Positions 8,135 through 15,597 are shown, counted from the stretch's first letter. The stretch: 19,031 nt of DNA from JANNGZ01 sp031404155 (GCA_031404155.1 JANNGZ010000183.1:1-19031), one strand, 5' to 3'. Program-made: numbers and translations. The notes: a model not told the origin generated them from the sequence alone.

Positions 8135-9448
8135 TTACTTGTAGTACCCGGCCTTCTTCATCTCGCGCTCGGCCGCGACCTGCGAGGCCTTGAGCGCCGC
8201 GTCGATCGTCGACTTGCCGGCGAGTGCCGCGCTCATCTGCTGGCCCACCGCAATGCCGATCGCCTGGAACTCGGGGATCGCGGCGTACTGCACGCCCACG
8301 TATGGGCTCTTGGGCAGCGTGCTGTCGTTCGGGTTGGCGGTGTCGATCGCGAGCTTCTCGGCTTGCGCGAACTTGGCCACCTTCATGAACTCAGGCGTGG
8401 TGTAGGTGCTCTTGCGGGTGCCGGTGGGTATGTTGCCCCAGCCGACTTCCTTGCCGATCAGCTTGATGTACTCCTTGCTGGTCGACCAGGCGATGAACTT
8501 CTGCGCCGCATCCACCTTCTTGCTGCCCGCGGGAATAGCCAAGGCCCAGGCCCAGAGCCAGTTCGCGCCCTTGGGCGTGACCGCGGTGGGCGCTTGCGCA
8601 AACGCCACCTTGTCGGCCACCTTGCTCTGCTTCGGGTCGGTGATGAACGAGGCCGCGATGGTGGCGTCGATCCACATGCCGCACTTGCCGGAGTTGTACA
8701 GCGCCAGGATCTCGTTGAAGCTGTTCGCGCTCGAGCCGGGTGGGCCGTATTTCTTCAGCAGGTCGACGTAGAAGGTGATTGCGTCCTTCCAGGGCTTGCT
8801 TTCGAGCTGCGGCTTCCACTGCATGTCGAACCACTGGCCGCCATGCGTGTTCACCAGCGTGGTCAGGAAGGCCATGTTGTCGCCCCAGCCCGGCTTGCCG
8901 CGCAGGCAGATGCCGTAGACCCCTTCCTTGGGGTTGTGGATCTTGGCGGCGAGCGTCTTGATGTCGGCCCAGGTGGGGCGGTCGGCGACCTTGATGCCGG
9001 CCTTGTCGGCCAGGTCCTTGCGGTACATCAGCATCGAGCTTTCGCCGTAGAACGGTGCCGCGAAAAGTTTGCCGTCGACCGAGAGGCCGTTGCGCATCGC
9101 GGGCAGCAGGTCGTCGATGTCATAGGCGGCGTCGGGCTTGAGTTCGGTGAGCCAGCCCTTCTTGCCCCAGATCGGCGTTTCGTACATGCCGATGGTCATG
9201 ATGTCGAACTGGCCGCCCTTGGTGGCGATGTCGGTGGTGACCCGCTGGCGCAGCACGCCTTCTTCGAGCGTGACCCACTTGACCTTGATGCCCGGGTTGG
9301 CGGCCTCGAAGTGCTTGGTCTGCTTCTGCATCTCGATCATGTGGCCGTTGTTCACGGTCGCGATCACGAGTTCGGTAGGGGCTTGCGCCTGCGCCGTCTG
9401 GCCGATCGCCAGCGCGGCGGCCAGCGCCATGAATAGCTTCGTCTTCAT
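8135..9448 (-). CDS. mtlE: Periplasmic polyol-binding protein of an ABC importer (SmoE/MtlE-like)
   Basis: This is the periplasmic solute-binding protein that captures sugar alcohols and delivers them to the MtlF/MtlG pore. It has 437 residues with a Sec signal peptide (1-22: charged MKTK, hydrophobic core, AQA cleavage region). Segments VTTDIATKGGQFDIMTIGMY, YETPIWGKKGW, PFYGESSMLMYR, KCGMWIDATIAAS and NWLWAWALAIPAG are strongly like SmoE and MtlE of sorbitol/mannitol transporters. That gives the whole operon its polyol assignment. It is the first gene of the operon. Its ATG is preceded by GAGGAGACAAGAGG, a good ribosome binding site, and by the candidate AraC-type promoter. Mannitol, sorbitol and arabinitol cannot be told apart from sequence by eye. 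Confidence 0.94.
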   Translation of the reverse strand: MKTKLFMALAAALAIGQTAQAQAPTELVIATVNNGHMIEMQKQTKHFEAANPGIKVKWVTLEEGVLRQRVTTDIATKGGQFDIMTIGMYETPIWGKKGWLTELKPDAAYDIDDLLPAMRNGLSVDGKLFAAPFYGESSMLMYRKDLADKAGIKVADRPTWADIKTLAAKIHNPKEGVYGICLRGKPGWGDNMAFLTTLVNTHGGQWFDMQWKPQLESKPWKDAITFYVDLLKKYGPPGSSANSFNEILALYNSGKCGMWIDATIAASFITDPKQSKVADKVAFAQAPTAVTPKGANWLWAWALAIPAGSKKVDAAQKFIAWSTSKEYIKLIGKEVGWGNIPTGTRKSTYTTPEFMKVAKFAQAEKLAIDTANPNDSTLPKSPYVGVQYAAIPEFQAIGIAVGQQMSAALAGKSTIDAALKASQVAAEREMKKAGYYK

Positions 9449-9518
9449 CCTCTTGTCTCCTCGACGGGTGGTTTGGCCGGGCCGGGCGCGCTGTGACTTC
9501 CTTCACGCCGGTGCGGGC

Positions 9519-9547
9519 AGCATAGGCGGACCAACATTTGCGGTTTG
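9519..9547 (-). promoter_or_regulatory. Candidate promoter of the polyol operon
   Basis: On the minus strand TATGCT (9519-9524, four of six matches to TATAAT) lies about 70 nt before the mtlE ATG. Seventeen nucleotides further upstream the -35 position reads CAAACC (9542-9547), which is not a sigma-70 -35 element. A weak -35 overlapped by an activator site is what an AraC-dependent promoter usually looks like. The choice of -10 is by eye. Confidence 0.45.
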
Positions 9548-9572
9548 GTATCCGATGCGCGGCCTATGGTAT
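9546..9572 (-). promoter_or_regulatory. Candidate AraC-type operator: two half-sites 21 bp apart
   Basis: TGGTAT occurs on the + strand at 9546-9551 and 9567-9572, exactly 21 bp apart, as direct repeats. Read toward mtlE they are ATACCAtA and ATACCAaA. AraC/XylS proteins bind direct half-sites about two helical turns apart, the proximal one touching the -35 region, as here. The operon encodes such a protein at 1948-2877. The repeats are seen; the assignment to that regulator is inference. The rest of the 279-bp gap (9573-9727) holds a GGCGC/CCGC-based hairpin at 9635-9659 and no gene I can support. Confidence 0.5.
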
Positions 9573-9727
9573 TTGTTTGCGTGGAGGACTAGGGATTTCT
9601 CTTGGATGGTGATTGAAGGTATCAGCGAGATGGTGGCGCGCCGCATAGCGGATGGCGCCGACGCCGGGCAGGCCGAGGCCAGCCAGCCCCTTCGACGGGC
9701 CCCGGATGCACCGGCCTTGCGGCCTAC

Positions 9728-10249
9728 TCAGTGCAGCCGCGGCTGCGTTGGCGAGGGCGCCATTACGCTGAGCGCGGGCTCGCCGACACTGCGCGAATCG
9801 ACCTCTTCCTCGCTGGCTTCGCGCACGTCCTGCACCCGCAGATGCAGGCGCAGCGCCACGCCGGCCAGCGGGTGGTTGGCGTCGAGCACCACATGTGATT
9901 CGTAGACCTCGGTGACCGTGTAGATGCGCTCGCTCGGCATGTCGGGCGTCGCGCTGCCGTCGGGCAGGCCGTCGAACTGCATGCCCGGCTCGACCGCCTC
10001 GGGAAACAGCTCTCGCGACTCGTAGCACACCAGCGCGGCGTCGTAGTCGCCGAAGGCGTGCTCGGGCTCCAGGTGCAGTTGCGCCTCGAAGCCGACCTCC
10101 CGGCCGTCGAGCGCTTCTTCAACCTTGGGCAGCAGGTCGTCGCCGCCGAAGAAAAACTCCAACGGCTCGGCCAATTCATCGATCGCCTCGCCCTGCGCAT
10201 CGGAAAGCTGCCAGGTGAGGCTGACGACACAAGGGGCTTGGATCAGCAT
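9728..10249 (-). CDS. SlyD-like FKBP-type peptidyl-prolyl cis-trans isomerase
   Basis: This is a folding helper that isomerises X-Pro bonds and acts as a cytoplasmic chaperone. It has 173 residues. The N-terminal FKBP half-domain (VVSLTWQLSDAQG, DELAEPLEFFFGGDDLLPKVEEALDGREVG) leads into the insert-in-flap segment (EHAFGDYD, GMQFDG, YTVTEV) and closes with VVLDANHPLAGVALRLHLRV and REASEEEV, the SlyD layout. The His/Cys-rich metal-binding tail of enterobacterial SlyD is missing; the protein ends in a short Ser/Pro-rich tail. I use the ATG at 10249, where family similarity starts (MLIQAPCVVSL), not the in-frame ATG at 10327. No Shine-Dalgarno sequence precedes it, and TATCAT sits only 6 nt upstream. 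It is divergent from roxA, 146 bp away. Confidence 0.88.
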   Translation of the reverse strand: MLIQAPCVVSLTWQLSDAQGEAIDELAEPLEFFFGGDDLLPKVEEALDGREVGFEAQLHLEPEHAFGDYDAALVCYESRELFPEAVEPGMQFDGLPDGSATPDMPSERIYTVTEVYESHVVLDANHPLAGVALRLHLRVQDVREASEEEVDSRSVGEPALSVMAPSPTQPRLH

Positions 10250-10395
10250 GGCTCGATGATAAATCGTGGCTTCGCGACCACGCTGCGACCAGCCAGTGGC
10301 GACCCGGCAGAGGAACCGTGTGACCACGGCCTGCGACGAGCCGCGACCTGGCGACGCGCGCCAGCGCGAGGCGCTGCTCGCGCCACAATCGCACG

Positions 10396-11565
10396 ATGAA
10401 TCTGGATCGACCCGACACGCTGTTCGGCGGCATCAGCGCCAACGCCTTCATGCGCCGGCACTGGCAGCGCCGGCCGCTGCTGGTGCGCCAGGCGATGCCG
10501 GGCGTGACGCCGCCGCTAGCCCGCCGCGAGCTGTTTGCGCTGGCCGCGCGCGACGATGTCGAGTCGCGCCTGGTGCTGCGCGACGAGCGAGGCTGGCGCC
10601 TGCGCCATGGGCCGCTGGGTCCGCGTGCGTTGCCGCCGCTGAAGACCCCGGGCTGGACCTTGCTGGTGCAGGGCCTGGACCTGCATGTGGATGGCGCGCG
10701 CGAGATGTTGAACCGCTTCCGCTTCCTGCCCGATGCGCGGTTGGACGACCTGATGCTCTCCTATGCCAGCGACGGTGGCGGTGTCGGTCCGCATCTCGAT
10801 TCGTATGACGTGTTCCTGCTCCAGGTGCAGGGCCGCCGGCGCTGGCGCATCGGGCGGGTGCGGGACAAGTCGCTGGTCGATGGTGCGCCGCTGAAGTTGC
10901 TCGCAAACTTCAAGGCCGAAGCGCAATGGATTCTCGAGCCCGGCGACATGTTGTACCTGCCGCCCCAATGGGGCCATGACGGCGAAGCGCTGGGCGGCGA
11001 ATGCATGACCTGCTCGATCGGCTTTCGCGCGAGCACCGCGGGTGACCTGGCGCGTGAGGTGTTGCTGCGTGCCGCTGACGCGCTCGATGGCGAGGGCGCG
11101 CGCTACCGAGACGCTGCGCAGCCCGCCACGGCGACACCGGGGCGCGTGCCGGCGTCGCTGCAAGCCTTTGCGGCGCGGGCGGTGGCGCTTGCGTTGCGCG
11201 AGCGCGGGGGGATCGGGGCCGCAGCCGGCGGCGCCATCGGGCGTGCCCTCGGCGAAGTGTTGAGCGAGCCGAAGGCGAATGTCTGGTTCGACGCGGGCTG
11301 CGAGCCGGCAGACAGCCAGGGGGTTCACCTTCACCGCCGCACGCGCATGCTCTACGACGACCACCATGTGTTCATCAACGGCGAGTCTTTTGCGGCGCAT
11401 GGGCGCGACGCGGGCTTGATGCAGCGGCTGGCGGACACTCGGGCCCTGGACGCACGCGCCTGCGCCCGCTTGAGTGCCGGCGCGCGCGAGTTGCTCGACG
11501 GCTGGGCACGCGCCGGTTGGCTCGTCGCGCAGAACGAGGTCCACGAAAAGGAGCAATCGAGATGA
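10396..11565 (+). CDS. roxA: Ribosomal oxygenase: 50S protein L16 arginine hydroxylase (JmjC/cupin)
   Basis: This is a 2-oxoglutarate- and Fe(II)-dependent oxygenase of the YcfD/RoxA family, which hydroxylates an arginine of ribosomal protein L16. It has 389 residues against about 373 in E. coli. The iron triad is visible as His133 and Asp135 in VGPHLDSYDVF and His194 in PPQWGHDGEA. The substrate-side helix NRFRFLPDARLDDLM and the GRRRW strand are also typical. The C-terminal ~170 residues correspond to the dimerisation and winged-helix parts. The start at 10396 matches the family N-terminus. It has no nearby Shine-Dalgarno sequence and a CACAAT 6 nt upstream. The stop overlaps the next gene as ATGA, so the two are coupled. 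Confidence 0.92.
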   Translation: MNLDRPDTLFGGISANAFMRRHWQRRPLLVRQAMPGVTPPLARRELFALAARDDVESRLVLRDERGWRLRHGPLGPRALPPLKTPGWTLLVQGLDLHVDGAREMLNRFRFLPDARLDDLMLSYASDGGGVGPHLDSYDVFLLQVQGRRRWRIGRVRDKSLVDGAPLKLLANFKAEAQWILEPGDMLYLPPQWGHDGEALGGECMTCSIGFRASTAGDLAREVLLRAADALDGEGARYRDAAQPATATPGRVPASLQAFAARAVALALRERGGIGAAAGGAIGRALGEVLSEPKANVWFDAGCEPADSQGVHLHRRTRMLYDDHHVFINGESFAAHGRDAGLMQRLADTRALDARACARLSAGARELLDGWARAGWLVAQNEVHEKEQSR

Positions 11566-12053
11566 ACGAAGAGGACACCCCTCGTCCACCCTTTCAGACG
11601 CATCGCGAGTTTCGCGACGCGATACGCGCCGCCCTCGAAACCGCGGCGGCGCAGAACGTGCAAACGATGTGCTGGGTCGACGCCGATTTCATGGACTGGC
11701 CGCTGGACACGCGCGACACCATCGACGCTTTGCAAAGCTGGGTCGGCGCGCGCCGCCGCCTGACGCTGCTGGCCAGCGGCTTCGACGAGATGCCGCGCCG
11801 GCATCCCCGCTTCGTGGCCTGGCGCCGGCAATGGGCGCATGTGGTCACCGGTCGCGCGGTGGCGCTCGACGCGTCGGAGATGCCGACCCTGCTGCTGCTG
11901 GACAAGACCGCGGGCCTGACCGTGCTGGACCGCGTGAAGGGGCGCGGCCACTGGTTTGCCGACGAGTCCGAGGTGCGCGCCGCACAGGAACTGGTTGACG
12001 CGCTTTTGCAACGCTCGGAGGAGTCGTTCCCCGCGACCACGTTGGGACTCTAG
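11562..12053 (+). CDS. Uncharacterised 163-residue protein coupled to roxA
   Basis: I do not recognise an established function. The start at 11562 overlaps the roxA stop by 4 nt (ATGA) and has AAGGAG about 10 nt upstream, so it is translated from the roxA message; the longer in-frame start at 11517 lies inside roxA. It is acidic near the N-terminus, with FREFRDAIRAAL-like helical sequence, then WVDADFMDWPLD, a basic RHPRFVAWRRQWAHVV stretch, and LLLDKTAGLTVLDRV toward the C-terminus. There is no signal peptide or membrane helix, so it should be cytosolic. The alternation of hydrophobic strands and helices suggests an alpha/beta fold. Similar short proteins next to roxA in other Burkholderiales would support a link to ribosome modification; I cannot check that here. 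Confidence 0.85.
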   Translation: MNEEDTPRPPFQTHREFRDAIRAALETAAAQNVQTMCWVDADFMDWPLDTRDTIDALQSWVGARRRLTLLASGFDEMPRRHPRFVAWRRQWAHVVTGRAVALDASEMPTLLLLDKTAGLTVLDRVKGRGHWFADESEVRAAQELVDALLQRSEESFPATTLGL

Positions 12054-12072
12054 GGATTGCCCTTGGACTCGG

Positions 12073-12078
12073 TATAAT
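12073..12078 (+). promoter_or_regulatory. Consensus -10 box before the alanine-rich lipoprotein gene
   Basis: A perfect TATAAT stands 20 nt after the stop of the upstream gene. No good -35 hexamer lies 16-18 nt upstream (the sequence there reads CTAGGG), so promoter strength is uncertain. If used, transcription would begin near 12085 and leave a leader of about 125 nt (12085-12210) with no clear ORF. I see only a weak hairpin there (GGAGCG pairing with CGTTCC, 12093-12111). Confidence 0.55.
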
Positions 12079-12210
12079 CATGGGCTAGGCACAGGAGCGG
12101 CTCGAGCGTTCCTTGTCTTCTTCGGGTGGAGCTTTGAGCAGGGCACAAGACCCTCTCACATGCCTCCGCCGAAACGATCCAACCAACTGACCTTAGATCT
12201 GAGGAAACCC

Positions 12211-12486
12211 ATGAACAAGTCGCTCCTGCTGGCCGCCCTGGTCGCTACCGCCGCCCTCGCCGCTTGCGGCAAGAAGGAAGCCGCTCCGGCTGCCACCACC
12301 GCTCCGATGACTGCGCCGGTGGCTGCCGCCGCCTCGGCCGCCGCTTCGGCTGTTGCCGGCGCTGCCGCTGACGCGGCTTCCGCCGCTGCCGGTGCCGGCT
12401 CGGCTGTTGCTGGCGCCGCTGCCGACGCTGCCAAGGCTGTCGGTGCCGCCAAGGACGCCGCTGCCAAGGTCGAGCCGAAGAAGTAA
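12211..12486 (+). CDS. Small alanine-rich lipoprotein, Lpp/OprI-like in layout
   Basis: This is a 91-residue predicted lipoprotein. The signal peptide MNKSLLLAALVATAALAAC has lipobox LAAC with Cys19 as the lipidated residue, and Gly at +2 favours outer-membrane sorting. About half of the 73 mature residues are Ala, with no aromatic residue. SAVAGAAADAA occurs twice (46-56 and 64-74), 18 residues apart, which is five alpha-helical turns. The protein ends with Lys-Lys. GAGGA precedes the ATG by 5 nt. A TATAAT box upstream and a strong terminator downstream make it a single-gene unit, an arrangement also seen for abundant small outer-membrane lipoproteins. No catalytic motif exists. The lipoprotein call is secure; any structural or peptidoglycan-tethering role is inference. 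The in-frame open reading back to 11956 is read-through of the upstream region, not an extension. Confidence 0.88.
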   Translation: MNKSLLLAALVATAALAACGKKEAAPAATTAPMTAPVAAAASAAASAVAGAAADAASAAAGAGSAVAGAAADAAKAVGAAKDAAAKVEPKK

Positions 12487-12537
12487 ATGTCTCGGGATCG
12501 CTCGGAAAACCGCTCAGGCGCGGTTGGCCGGCAAAGG

Positions 12538-12564
12538 AAAGGGCTGCCAATGGCAGCCCTTTTT
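12538..12564 (+). terminator. Intrinsic terminator after the lipoprotein gene
   Basis: GGGCTGCC (12541-12548) and GGCAGCCC (12552-12559) form a perfect 8-bp stem with an AAT loop, extended by AAA/TTT and followed by a run of five T (12560-12564). It lies about 52 nt after the lipoprotein stop. On the minus strand the A-rich left flank gives a broken U-run (UUUCCUUU), so it may also help stop transcription from the converging MBL-fold gene. Confidence 0.9.
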
Positions 12565-12628
12565 CTTGGGTCGTTCGCAGCGCAAACTGGCGGCATTCGC
12601 CCGCGGCTTGCGGTCCGCGCGAAGAGCC

Positions 12629-13411
12629 TCAGCCCAGGTCGAGCCAGGGGCTGCCGGTCACCGCGTCGGCGACCACGATCGTGTCCGCGGCGGCGCCGAG
12701 TGCGCCCGCCAGCGCCGCGGCCGCGAGCTCGGGCCGGTTGTTCTGGCGGCTCAAGTGCGCGGCCACCACATGCCTCAGGCCGGCATGCGCGATCGCAGCC
12801 AACAGCCGCGCGGATTGTCCGTTCGCGAGGTGCCCGCGGTCGCCGCCCACGCGCCGCTTCAGGTAGGCGGGGTACGGCCCTTGAGCTAACATCTGTGTGT
12901 CGTGGTTGGTTTCGAGCAGCAGGGCATCGCAGGCCTGCAATGCGGCGGCCACCTCAGCGGGCGTATCGCCGAGATCGGTGAGAACGCCAAGGCGGTGCGC
13001 GCCGTCGCCGCAGACCAGCTGCAAGGGCTGCGCGGCGTCGTGCGGCACCGCAAACGGGTTCACCTGCAAGCCACCGACTTCGATCGGCTCGCCGTGCCGG
13101 GCAAAGCGTGCCGGAGCGGGCGCGTCCTCACTGCCGCGCAGCGCATGCCAGGTGCCCTCCGAGGTCCACAAGGCGACCCCATGACGCCGCCGCAGCGCCA
13201 GCGCGCAGCCCACATGGTCCGAGTGTTCATGGGTCACGAACAGGGCGTCGATCTCGTCGGGCAGCACGCCCCGCTCCCGGAGCCGTCGCGTGAGTTCGCG
13301 CAGCGAGAATCCGCAGTCGACGAGCAAGCGTGTCGTGCGCGTCGTGCCCCGATGTTCGATCAGCGTCGCGTTGCCGCTGCTGCCACTGCCGAGGCTGCAA
13401 AATCGCATCAT
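12629..13411 (-). CDS. MBL-fold metallohydrolase (YycJ/WalJ-like)
   Basis: This is a 260-residue metallo-beta-lactamase-fold hydrolase. It begins MMRFCSLGSGSSGNATLIE, the signature start of the YycJ/WalJ group, and has the metal motif THEHSDH (60-66: His61, His63, Asp65, His66). Further candidate ligands are the His of AVPHDA, the Asp of VLTDLGD and the His of AAHLS. Related proteins are nucleases or phosphodiesterases linked to DNA repair and cell-wall control, but the substrate here cannot be read from sequence. The start is the first of two consecutive ATGs; either fits. It is the last gene after dapA and bamC on the minus strand, 135 nt after bamC. That gap holds only an imperfect GC hairpin followed by TTTTCTT just after the bamC stop, a weak terminator candidate. 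Confidence 0.9.
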   Translation of the reverse strand: MMRFCSLGSGSSGNATLIEHRGTTRTTRLLVDCGFSLRELTRRLRERGVLPDEIDALFVTHEHSDHVGCALALRRRHGVALWTSEGTWHALRGSEDAPAPARFARHGEPIEVGGLQVNPFAVPHDAAQPLQLVCGDGAHRLGVLTDLGDTPAEVAAALQACDALLLETNHDTQMLAQGPYPAYLKRRVGGDRGHLANGQSARLLAAIAHAGLRHVVAAHLSRQNNRPELAAAALAGALGAAADTIVVADAVTGSPWLDLG

Positions 13412-13546
13412 GGTTCGGGCCGGTGACTGGCGTTTCGCGCGGGGCCCGCGCTCGGGGTCTCCGGCTTCAGCACGCGCGCTTTGGGGGTGGCGAACGGGGC
13501 GCGCGCCGAAGAAAAGCCCGCGGCGCGCCCGCGCTTCAGCGGCGGC

Positions 13547-14668
13547 TTACTTCAGGTCGTCGACCAGCAGCGCCACGATGCGTTGCCCGATCTCGGAGCT
13601 CTCTGCCACACCTTGTGCGTTGAGCACCGACACTGTGCTCTTCTCGCCGTCGGCCTTGACCGCGATGCGGTATCGCTGCGGGCCGCCGGTGCCGCTGGTC
13701 TTGTCGCCGCCGCCGCCGCTGAAGATGCGCGAGAAGAAGCCGGGCTCTTCCTTGCCTGCGAACTTGGGGTCGACATAGCGGACGAAGTAAGTGCCGCCGC
13801 TGCGGTCGCGGTCTTCGACCGTGAAACCGCTGCGGTCCAGCGCCAGGCCAACACGGCGCCAGGCGCGGTCAAAGCCCTCGTCAACCTGCAGCGCCGCGGC
13901 CGCGCCGGGCAGCGTGCGCGCACGCACCGGCTGCACCGTGGCGGTGGCCACCGCGGCGCGCGCCACCTCTTCCTTGGCGCCGAGCTTGACCATCAGGCGC
14001 GACAGCATCTCGCCCTCGAGCTGCGGGTCGGCCGGGCGGTTGGTCCACATTGTTTGGTCCTGCTGCTGCGAGACATACACCTCGTGCAGGCCGCGGTGGC
14101 TGACATAGATTTCGATGCCGCCGGCGCTGCGCTCGACGCGGGTGCGGAACTTGTCGCGCTCGCCAGTGGAGTAAAGCGATTCGAGCACCCTGCCCAGCGT
14201 GTTGCGGATGATGTCCTGCGGCAGCTTGGCGCGGTTCTCGGCCCAGTCGGTTTCCATCACGCCGGATTCGATGTTGTCGAAAGCCAGCGTAAAGCCGCGC
14301 TCGGTCCAGAAGCTCTTGATCTGCGGCCAGGCCTGCTCGGGCGTCATCGAAGTCTCGAGCCAGCGCTGGTTGCCTTGGCGCACCACACGCACCGAGCCGA
14401 TGCTCTGCGGTGCCACGGTGGGCACCACGGCCGCGGCGGCGGTGGCGCCGCTGCGCAGGTCGGACGCGCTGACCGTGCCGCCGGCCTGCGGCGTGAAACG
14501 GCTGTCGCGGGAGAGTTGGCTCAGGTCCGGTGGCACCTCCAGCGGGCGGGTCTTGGTCGCCTGGCTGCGGTAGTCGATCTTGTCGCCACCAAGCAGGTTT
14601 TCAAAGCTGGAACAGCCCGCGAGGGCGGCCACGGCCGCGGGCAGGAGAAAGAACTTCAAGGCGCGCAT
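13547..14668 (-). CDS. bamC: Outer-membrane assembly lipoprotein BamC
   Basis: This is a lipoprotein of the BAM complex that inserts beta-barrel proteins into the outer membrane. It has 373 residues, a little longer than E. coli BamC (344). The signal peptide ends in lipobox LAGC with Cys19. The mature N-terminus has the BamC segment DYRSQATKTRPLEVPPDLSQL, which contacts BamD in the E. coli complex. Two helix-grip-like domains follow (around RWLETSMTPEQAWPQIKSFW and VDEGFDRAWRRVGLALDRSGF), each ending in a Tyr-rich strand (EIYVSHRG and TYFVRYVDP). I chose the ATG at 14668 because the signal peptide begins there; the longer reading to 14833 runs into dapA. It follows dapA by 47 nt, the same order as in E. 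coli (dapA-nlpB). Confidence 0.93.
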   Translation of the reverse strand: MRALKFFLLPAAVAALAGCSSFENLLGGDKIDYRSQATKTRPLEVPPDLSQLSRDSRFTPQAGGTVSASDLRSGATAAAAVVPTVAPQSIGSVRVVRQGNQRWLETSMTPEQAWPQIKSFWTERGFTLAFDNIESGVMETDWAENRAKLPQDIIRNTLGRVLESLYSTGERDKFRTRVERSAGGIEIYVSHRGLHEVYVSQQQDQTMWTNRPADPQLEGEMLSRLMVKLGAKEEVARAAVATATVQPVRARTLPGAAAALQVDEGFDRAWRRVGLALDRSGFTVEDRDRSGGTYFVRYVDPKFAGKEEPGFFSRIFSGGGGDKTSGTGGPQRYRIAVKADGEKSTVSVLNAQGVAESSEIGQRIVALLVDDLK

Positions 14669-14715
14669 CGAGATCCGGTTTCCGCCGCGCGAACGCGGCT
14701 TGAGGGGTAGTAGGT

Positions 14716-15597
14716 TCAGAGCAGGCCGCTGTCGCGCAGCGCCTGTTCCACCGCCGCCTGGCCGGCGGAGGTGAGGTCGATGATCGGCAGGCGCATGGCC
14801 GCGCCGCAGAGGCCGAGCCTGGCCATCGCCCACTTGGCCGGCGCGGGGCTGGGCTCACAGAACAGCTGTTTGTGCAGCGGCAGCAGCTTCAAGTGGATCG
14901 CCGCCGCGCGTTTGGCGTCGCCTTCGATCGCCGCCATGCACAGCTCGTGCATTGCCCGTGGTGCGACGTTGGCGGTGACGCTCACGTTGCCGTGGCCGCC
15001 CAGCAGCATCAGCGCCACCGCGGTGCCGTCGTCGCCCGAGTAGATCGAGAAGCCTTTGGGCGCGTGCTTGATCAGGTGGGCGGCACGTTCGATGTTGCCG
15101 CTGGCTTCCTTGATGCCGACGATGCCCGGCACCTGCGCCAGGCGCAGCGTGGTTTCGGGCTGCATATCGGCCACGGTGCGGCTGGGCACGTTGTAGAGCA
15201 CCACCGGGATGTCCACCGCCTCGGCAATCGCCTTGAAGTGGCGGTAGATGCCTTCCTGCGACGGCCGGTTGTAGTAGGGCACCACCTGCAAGGTGCAATC
15301 GGCGCCCACGTCCTTGGCAAACCTCGAAAGTTCGATCGCCTCGCTGGTCGCGTTGGCGCCGGCACCCGCCATGATCGGCACCCGGCCGCGGGCATGCTGC
15401 ACCGACACGCGGATGATTTCGCAGTGCTCGTCCACCGACACGGTGGGCGACTCTCCGGTGGTGCCGACGACACCGATGCAATCGGTGCCCTGCTCGATAT
15501 GCCAGTCGATCAGGCGGCGCAGCGCGTCGTAGTCGACGCGGCCGTCGTCGTGCATCGGGGTCACCAACGCAACGATGCTGCCAACAATGGGTTTCAT
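14716..15597 (-). CDS. dapA: 4-hydroxy-tetrahydrodipicolinate synthase
   Basis: This enzyme condenses pyruvate with L-aspartate semialdehyde, the first committed step to diaminopimelate and lysine. It has 293 residues (E. coli 292). All active-site residues are present: Thr46 and Thr47 in GTTGES, Tyr109 in PYYNRPS, Tyr135 and Arg140 in LYNVPSRT, and the Schiff-base Lys163 in GIKEASGN. I use the ATG at 15597 (MKPIVGSIVALVTP), the family start, rather than the in-frame ATG at 15645. The ribosome binding site is poor (CAGACTCCC before the ATG). It is followed by bamC, and the -10-like TAAAAT at 15697-15702 is its likely promoter. Confidence 0.96.
   Translation of the reverse strand: MKPIVGSIVALVTPMHDDGRVDYDALRRLIDWHIEQGTDCIGVVGTTGESPTVSVDEHCEIIRVSVQHARGRVPIMAGAGANATSEAIELSRFAKDVGADCTLQVVPYYNRPSQEGIYRHFKAIAEAVDIPVVLYNVPSRTVADMQPETTLRLAQVPGIVGIKEASGNIERAAHLIKHAPKGFSIYSGDDGTAVALMLLGGHGNVSVTANVAPRAMHELCMAAIEGDAKRAAAIHLKLLPLHKQLFCEPSPAPAKWAMARLGLCGAAMRLPIIDLTSAGQAAVEQALRDSGLL

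Noticed and set aside
7454..9436. Long + strand open frame of 660 codons
   Set aside because: It lies opposite the permease and binding-protein genes, is rich in His, Arg, Gly and Ala, and has no domain pattern. It is an antisense shadow caused by high GC.
11956..12210. Possible N-terminal extension of the small lipoprotein
   Set aside because: The frame is open by chance through the end of the upstream gene and the leader. The lipoprotein signal peptide begins exactly at 12211 after a good ribosome binding site.
13412..13546. Gap between bamC and the MBL-fold gene as a hidden gene or RNA
   Set aside because: Only an imperfect GC hairpin followed by TTTTCTT on the minus strand is visible. 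No start with a ribosome binding site and no known RNA fold.
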